Below, in pieces: positions 5,692-8,118 of a stretch of 8,118 bases of DNA. The stretch spans positions 1 through 8,118 of the forward strand of contig CALDNF010000128.1 in assembly GCA_937917475.1 (NCBI GenBank), in the 5' to 3' direction. Numbering within the stretch: position 1 is the stretch's first letter; the number at the start of each line of letters is the position of its first letter. This DNA comes from an uncultured Faecalibacterium sp. (lineage in GTDB: Bacteria; Bacillota; Clostridia; Oscillospirales; Ruminococcaceae). The position numbers were made by a program, and so were the translations under genes. The notes under the pieces are model-generated. The model ran no database searches. It saw only the letters and a program-made list of their open reading frames with translations, and was not told the origin of the DNA.

Positions 5692-6812
5692 GCCAGAACA
5701 ACAATGCGTTGGGCATCATTTTCCCCAACAGCTATGATAACACCGTACCGGAGCTGGTCACCGAGCGTGCCATGGCTTCGATCCCCTTTGCAGGCCGTTA
5801 CCGCATGGTGGACTTTATGCTGTCCAGCATGGCCAACTGCGGCATCTCCAATGTTTCCATCGTGGTGCGTAAGAACTACCACTCTCTGATGGACCATCTG
5901 GGCACCGGCCGTGAGTGGGATATGGCACGCCGTCACGGCGGCCTGAACATCGTCCCTCCCTTTGCTGAGAAGGGCGTGCGCATCTATTCCGGCCGTGTTG
6001 AGGCTCTGAGTTCCATCCTGAGCTTCCTCGAGAACCAGAAGGAAAGGTATGTTGTGATGTGCGATGCCAACATCGCCATCAACTATGACTTCAATGCTCT
6101 GCTGGCTGCACATCAGGCCAGCGGTGCCGATGTGACCATCGCTTACCAGAAGACGGAGATCCCCGAGGGCCGCAAGAATGATAACTACACCCTGACCGTT
6201 GACGAAGACGGCCGTGTGACGGAGCTGCTGTTCAACGATTACCGCCCCGGCATCCAGAATCTGGATCTGAACATCTATGTTCTGGAGCGTGAGACCCTGA
6301 TCAAGCTGGTCAAGGATGCAACCGCCCGTGGCCTGATCTATTTTGAGCGGGATATTCTAGCCCACAATGTCAATATCCTGAACGTTCACGGCGTGGAGTA
6401 CACCGGCTATGTTGCACATATCTGCGACATGAAGAGCTACTTCGACGAGAACCTGAAGCTGATCGATGAGAAGAATCTGGATGCTCTGTTCCCCAAGAAG
6501 AGCCCCATCTACACCAAGATCCGTGACGATAACCCCACCCGTTATGTCGCAGGCTCCAACGTCAGCAAGTCTCTGCTGGCCGATGGCTGCATCATCGAGG
6601 GCACCGTTGAGAACTGCGTCCTCTTCCGTGGCGTCAAGGTCAAGAAGGGTGCTGTGGTCAAGAACTGCGTCCTGATGCAGGATACCATCGTGGAAGCCGA
6701 TGCACAGCTGGATTGCGTCGTGACCGATAAGAATGTCCGGATCACCGCAGGCAAGAAGCTGTCCGGCACCGAGAGCTTCCCGGTCTATGTCCAGAAGAAC
6801 CACACAGTCTGA
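5685..6812 (+). CDS. glgD: Glucose-1-phosphate adenylyltransferase regulatory-type subunit
   Basis: A 375-residue GlgC paralogue. It keeps the fold and several landmarks: IPFAGRYRMVDFMLSSMANCGI (33-54, given here as a region with key R38-R40 and D43), YSGRVEALSSIL (101-112) in place of the GlgC WYKGTANAI, LDLNIYVL (193-200), and a C-terminal hexapeptide beta-helix (about 280-370). It lacks the LAGGxGxRL nucleotide loop (it has LGIIFPNS), reads MCDANI where GlgC has LSGDQI, and has no EKP motif, so it is probably inactive or weakly active alone. In Firmicutes such GlgD proteins join GlgC and raise or tune its activity; this role is inferred. The start ATG 5685 overlaps the end of glgC by 7 nt, with AGGAGG at 5669-5674 and a closer GAGG at 5677-5680. 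Confidence 0.93.
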   Translation: MLSQNNNALGIIFPNSYDNTVPELVTERAMASIPFAGRYRMVDFMLSSMANCGISNVSIVVRKNYHSLMDHLGTGREWDMARRHGGLNIVPPFAEKGVRIYSGRVEALSSILSFLENQKERYVVMCDANIAINYDFNALLAAHQASGADVTIAYQKTEIPEGRKNDNYTLTVDEDGRVTELLFNDYRPGIQNLDLNIYVLERETLIKLVKDATARGLIYFERDILAHNVNILNVHGVEYTGYVAHICDMKSYFDENLKLIDEKNLDALFPKKSPIYTKIRDDNPTRYVAGSNVSKSLLADGCIIEGTVENCVLFRGVKVKKGAVVKNCVLMQDTIVEADAQLDCVVTDKNVRITAGKKLSGTESFPVYVQKNHTV

Positions 6813-6859
6813 CCGTGTGACCGATATGCTTTTCCACAGGGGCGGCTCCCTCCCCGGTA

Positions 6860-6901
6860 GCCCCTCTTAAAGAGGGGCGGGGGCGTTCTGCGCCTCCGCC
6901 C
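6860..6901 (+). terminator. Overlapping GC-rich hairpins between glgD and glgA (attenuator or mRNA-stability element)
   Basis: Hairpin A: GCCCCTCTT (6860-6868) and AAGAGGGGC (6870-6878) form a perfect 9-bp inverted repeat around one A. Hairpin B: 6875-6885 (GGGCGGGGGCG) pairs with 6891-6901 (CGCCTCCGCCC), 11 pairs with one G-U and a 5-nt loop. A and B share 6875-6878 and cannot both form fully. The 3' flank GCTCTTTCTG is only mildly T-rich, so complete termination is unlikely. Partial termination or protection of upstream mRNA is more plausible. No promoter for glgA is evident in this 148-bp spacer. Confidence 0.5.
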
Positions 6902-6960
6902 GCTCTTTCTGTGAAAAAGATGGAAGGGGAATACATCCCCGCTATGAAAGGAGCGATCCT

Positions 6961-8118
6961 ATGAAGATCCTGTATGCAGCTTCGGAAGCCACCCCCTTTG
7001 CAAAGTCCGGTGGTCTGGCAGACGTGGCAGGCTCTCTGCCCAAGGCTCTGGTCAAGGACGGCGTGGACGCCCGGGTCATCATGCCCCTGTACGGAGACCT
7101 GAAGTTCCGTGACAAGCTGGAATATGTCACCAATTACTCGGTCCCCGTGGGCTGGCGCAGCCAGTACTGCGGCCTGTTCAAGGCTGAGGTCAACGGCGTG
7201 ACCTATTACTTCCTCGACAACGAGTATTACTTCAAGCGTCGTGGTCTGTACGGCTTCTACGATGACGGCGAGCGTTTCGCCTTCTTCTCCCGTGCCGTGC
7301 TGGAGACCCTGTTCTACATCGACTTTACCCCCGATATCATCAACTGCAACGACTGGCAGACCGCTCTGGTTCCTGTCTACCTGAACCTGTACTACCGCCA
7401 CCTGGATAAGTTCAACCGCATCAAGACCATCTTCACCATCCACAATATTGCTTATCAGGGCAAGTACGGCACCGATATTCTGGAGGATACCTGCGGCATC
7501 GGTCACCGTGACCAGCACATCGTGGAGTATGACGGCTGCGCCAACTTTATGAAGGGTGCCTTTGAGACCGCTGATAAGATCACCACCGTCAGCCCCACCT
7601 ACGCACAGGAAATTCTGGATCCCTGGTTCAGCTACGGTCTGGATGCCCTGCTGCGGGAGAAGCAGTATAAGCTGTGCGGCATTCTGAACGGCATCGATAT
7701 GGAAGCCAATAACCCGGCTACCGACAAGAATATCCCCGCCAACTACGACATCAACACCTTTGAGGCCGGCAAGGCCAAGTGCAAGGAAGCACTGCAGGAT
7801 AAGTTTGGCCTGAACAAAGACGGCAGCCCTGTCTTCGGCATGGTCAGCCGCATGGTCGGCATGAAGGGCTTCGACCTTGTGCAGAGCATCGCGGATGGTC
7901 TGGTGGACCGCGGCATTGAGCTGGTCATTCTGGGCAGCGGCGAGGGTCAGTACGAGAACTTCTTCTCCGACCTGTGTGCACGCCATCCCGGCCGCGTAGG
8001 CACCTACATCGGCTTCGAGCCGGCTCTGTCGCAGGAGATCTACGCAGGCGCAGACGCATTTATCATGCCGTCCAAGAGCGAACCCTGCGGTCTGGCACAG
8101 ATGGTTGCCTGCCGCTAC
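6961..8118 (+). CDS. glgA: Glycogen synthase (ADP-glucose type), 3' end cut by window
   Basis: A GT5 glycosyltransferase that adds glucose from ADP-glucose to the non-reducing end of alpha-1,4 glucan. The 386 codons present are open to the right edge; the family is usually about 475-485 residues, so roughly the last 90 are missing. Visible motifs are the ADP-glucose-binding KSGGLADV (K15), CNDWQTALVP (129-138), FTIHNIAYQG (H161), GILNGID (240-246), VSRMVGMKGFDL (R297, K302) and PSKSEPCGLAQM (E374, C376, G377). The usual QKG of the R/K motif reads MKG, and PSRFEPCG reads PSKSEPCG; both changes are mild. ATG 6961 has AAAGGAG (6947-6953) 7 nt upstream. It follows glgD after a 148-bp hairpin-containing spacer and is probably read through from the operon promoter. 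Confidence 0.96.
   Translation, partial: MKILYAASEATPFAKSGGLADVAGSLPKALVKDGVDARVIMPLYGDLKFRDKLEYVTNYSVPVGWRSQYCGLFKAEVNGVTYYFLDNEYYFKRRGLYGFYDDGERFAFFSRAVLETLFYIDFTPDIINCNDWQTALVPVYLNLYYRHLDKFNRIKTIFTIHNIAYQGKYGTDILEDTCGIGHRDQHIVEYDGCANFMKGAFETADKITTVSPTYAQEILDPWFSYGLDALLREKQYKLCGILNGIDMEANNPATDKNIPANYDINTFEAGKAKCKEALQDKFGLNKDGSPVFGMVSRMVGMKGFDLVQSIADGLVDRGIELVILGSGEGQYENFFSDLCARHPGRVGTYIGFEPALSQEIYAGADAFIMPSKSEPCGLAQMVACRY

Noticed and set aside
1..8118. CRISPR array, tRNA, rRNA, transposase or insertion-sequence ends
   Set aside because: No regularly spaced repeats, no cloverleaf or rRNA core sequence, and no transposase motifs or terminal inverted repeats were found.

Overview
The window looks like a chromosomal segment of a GC-rich, low-GC-lineage Firmicute, most likely a gut Clostridia member of the Oscillospiraceae/Ruminococcaceae (Faecalibacterium-like). 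The basis is GC-rich, C/G-ending codon use in the genes, strong AGGAGG-type ribosome binding sites, AT-rich intergenic promoters, a DUF348-G5-3D cell-wall protein, and a glgB-glgC-glgD-glgA operon with the GlgD subunit typical of Firmicutes. The genus is an inference from overall resemblance, not from a marker gene.

Layout. (1) 1-220, minus strand: the 5' end of a gene whose product resembles peptidase M15-type (D-Ala-D-Ala carboxypeptidase/endolysin-like) proteins; it runs off the left edge. (2) 221-629: an AT-rich divergent intergenic region with no convincing gene, holding a few small inverted repeats. (3) 630-1998: a near-consensus sigma-A promoter, a hairpin-rich stretch that is either the N-terminal coding region or a structured leader, a membrane-anchored or secreted DUF348-G5-3D protein, and a strong intrinsic terminator. 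(4) 1999-8118: the glycogen synthesis operon. A promoter region with a 12-bp palindrome and a leader hairpin precedes glgB (branching enzyme). Then come glgC and glgD (ADP-glucose pyrophosphorylase catalytic and regulatory-type subunits, overlapping by 7 nt), a 148-bp GC-rich hairpin spacer, and glgA (glycogen synthase), which is cut by the right edge.

How the genes work together. GlgC, probably with GlgD, makes ADP-glucose from glucose-1-phosphate and ATP. GlgA adds the glucose to alpha-1,4 chains and GlgB introduces alpha-1,6 branches. The gene order BCDA matches the Bacillus glgBCDAP arrangement, so a phosphorylase gene may follow beyond the window. The two left-hand genes concern the cell wall and are separated from the operon by the terminator.

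The most unusual item is GlgB. After a complete family-length enzyme it carries about 109 extra residues made almost only of Lys, Ala, Glu, Pro, Thr and Arg, like a histone H1 tail (net charge about +24). No clearly novel multi-gene system is visible; the other noteworthy observations are regulatory: the structured leader, the paired palindromes, and the intercistronic hairpins.
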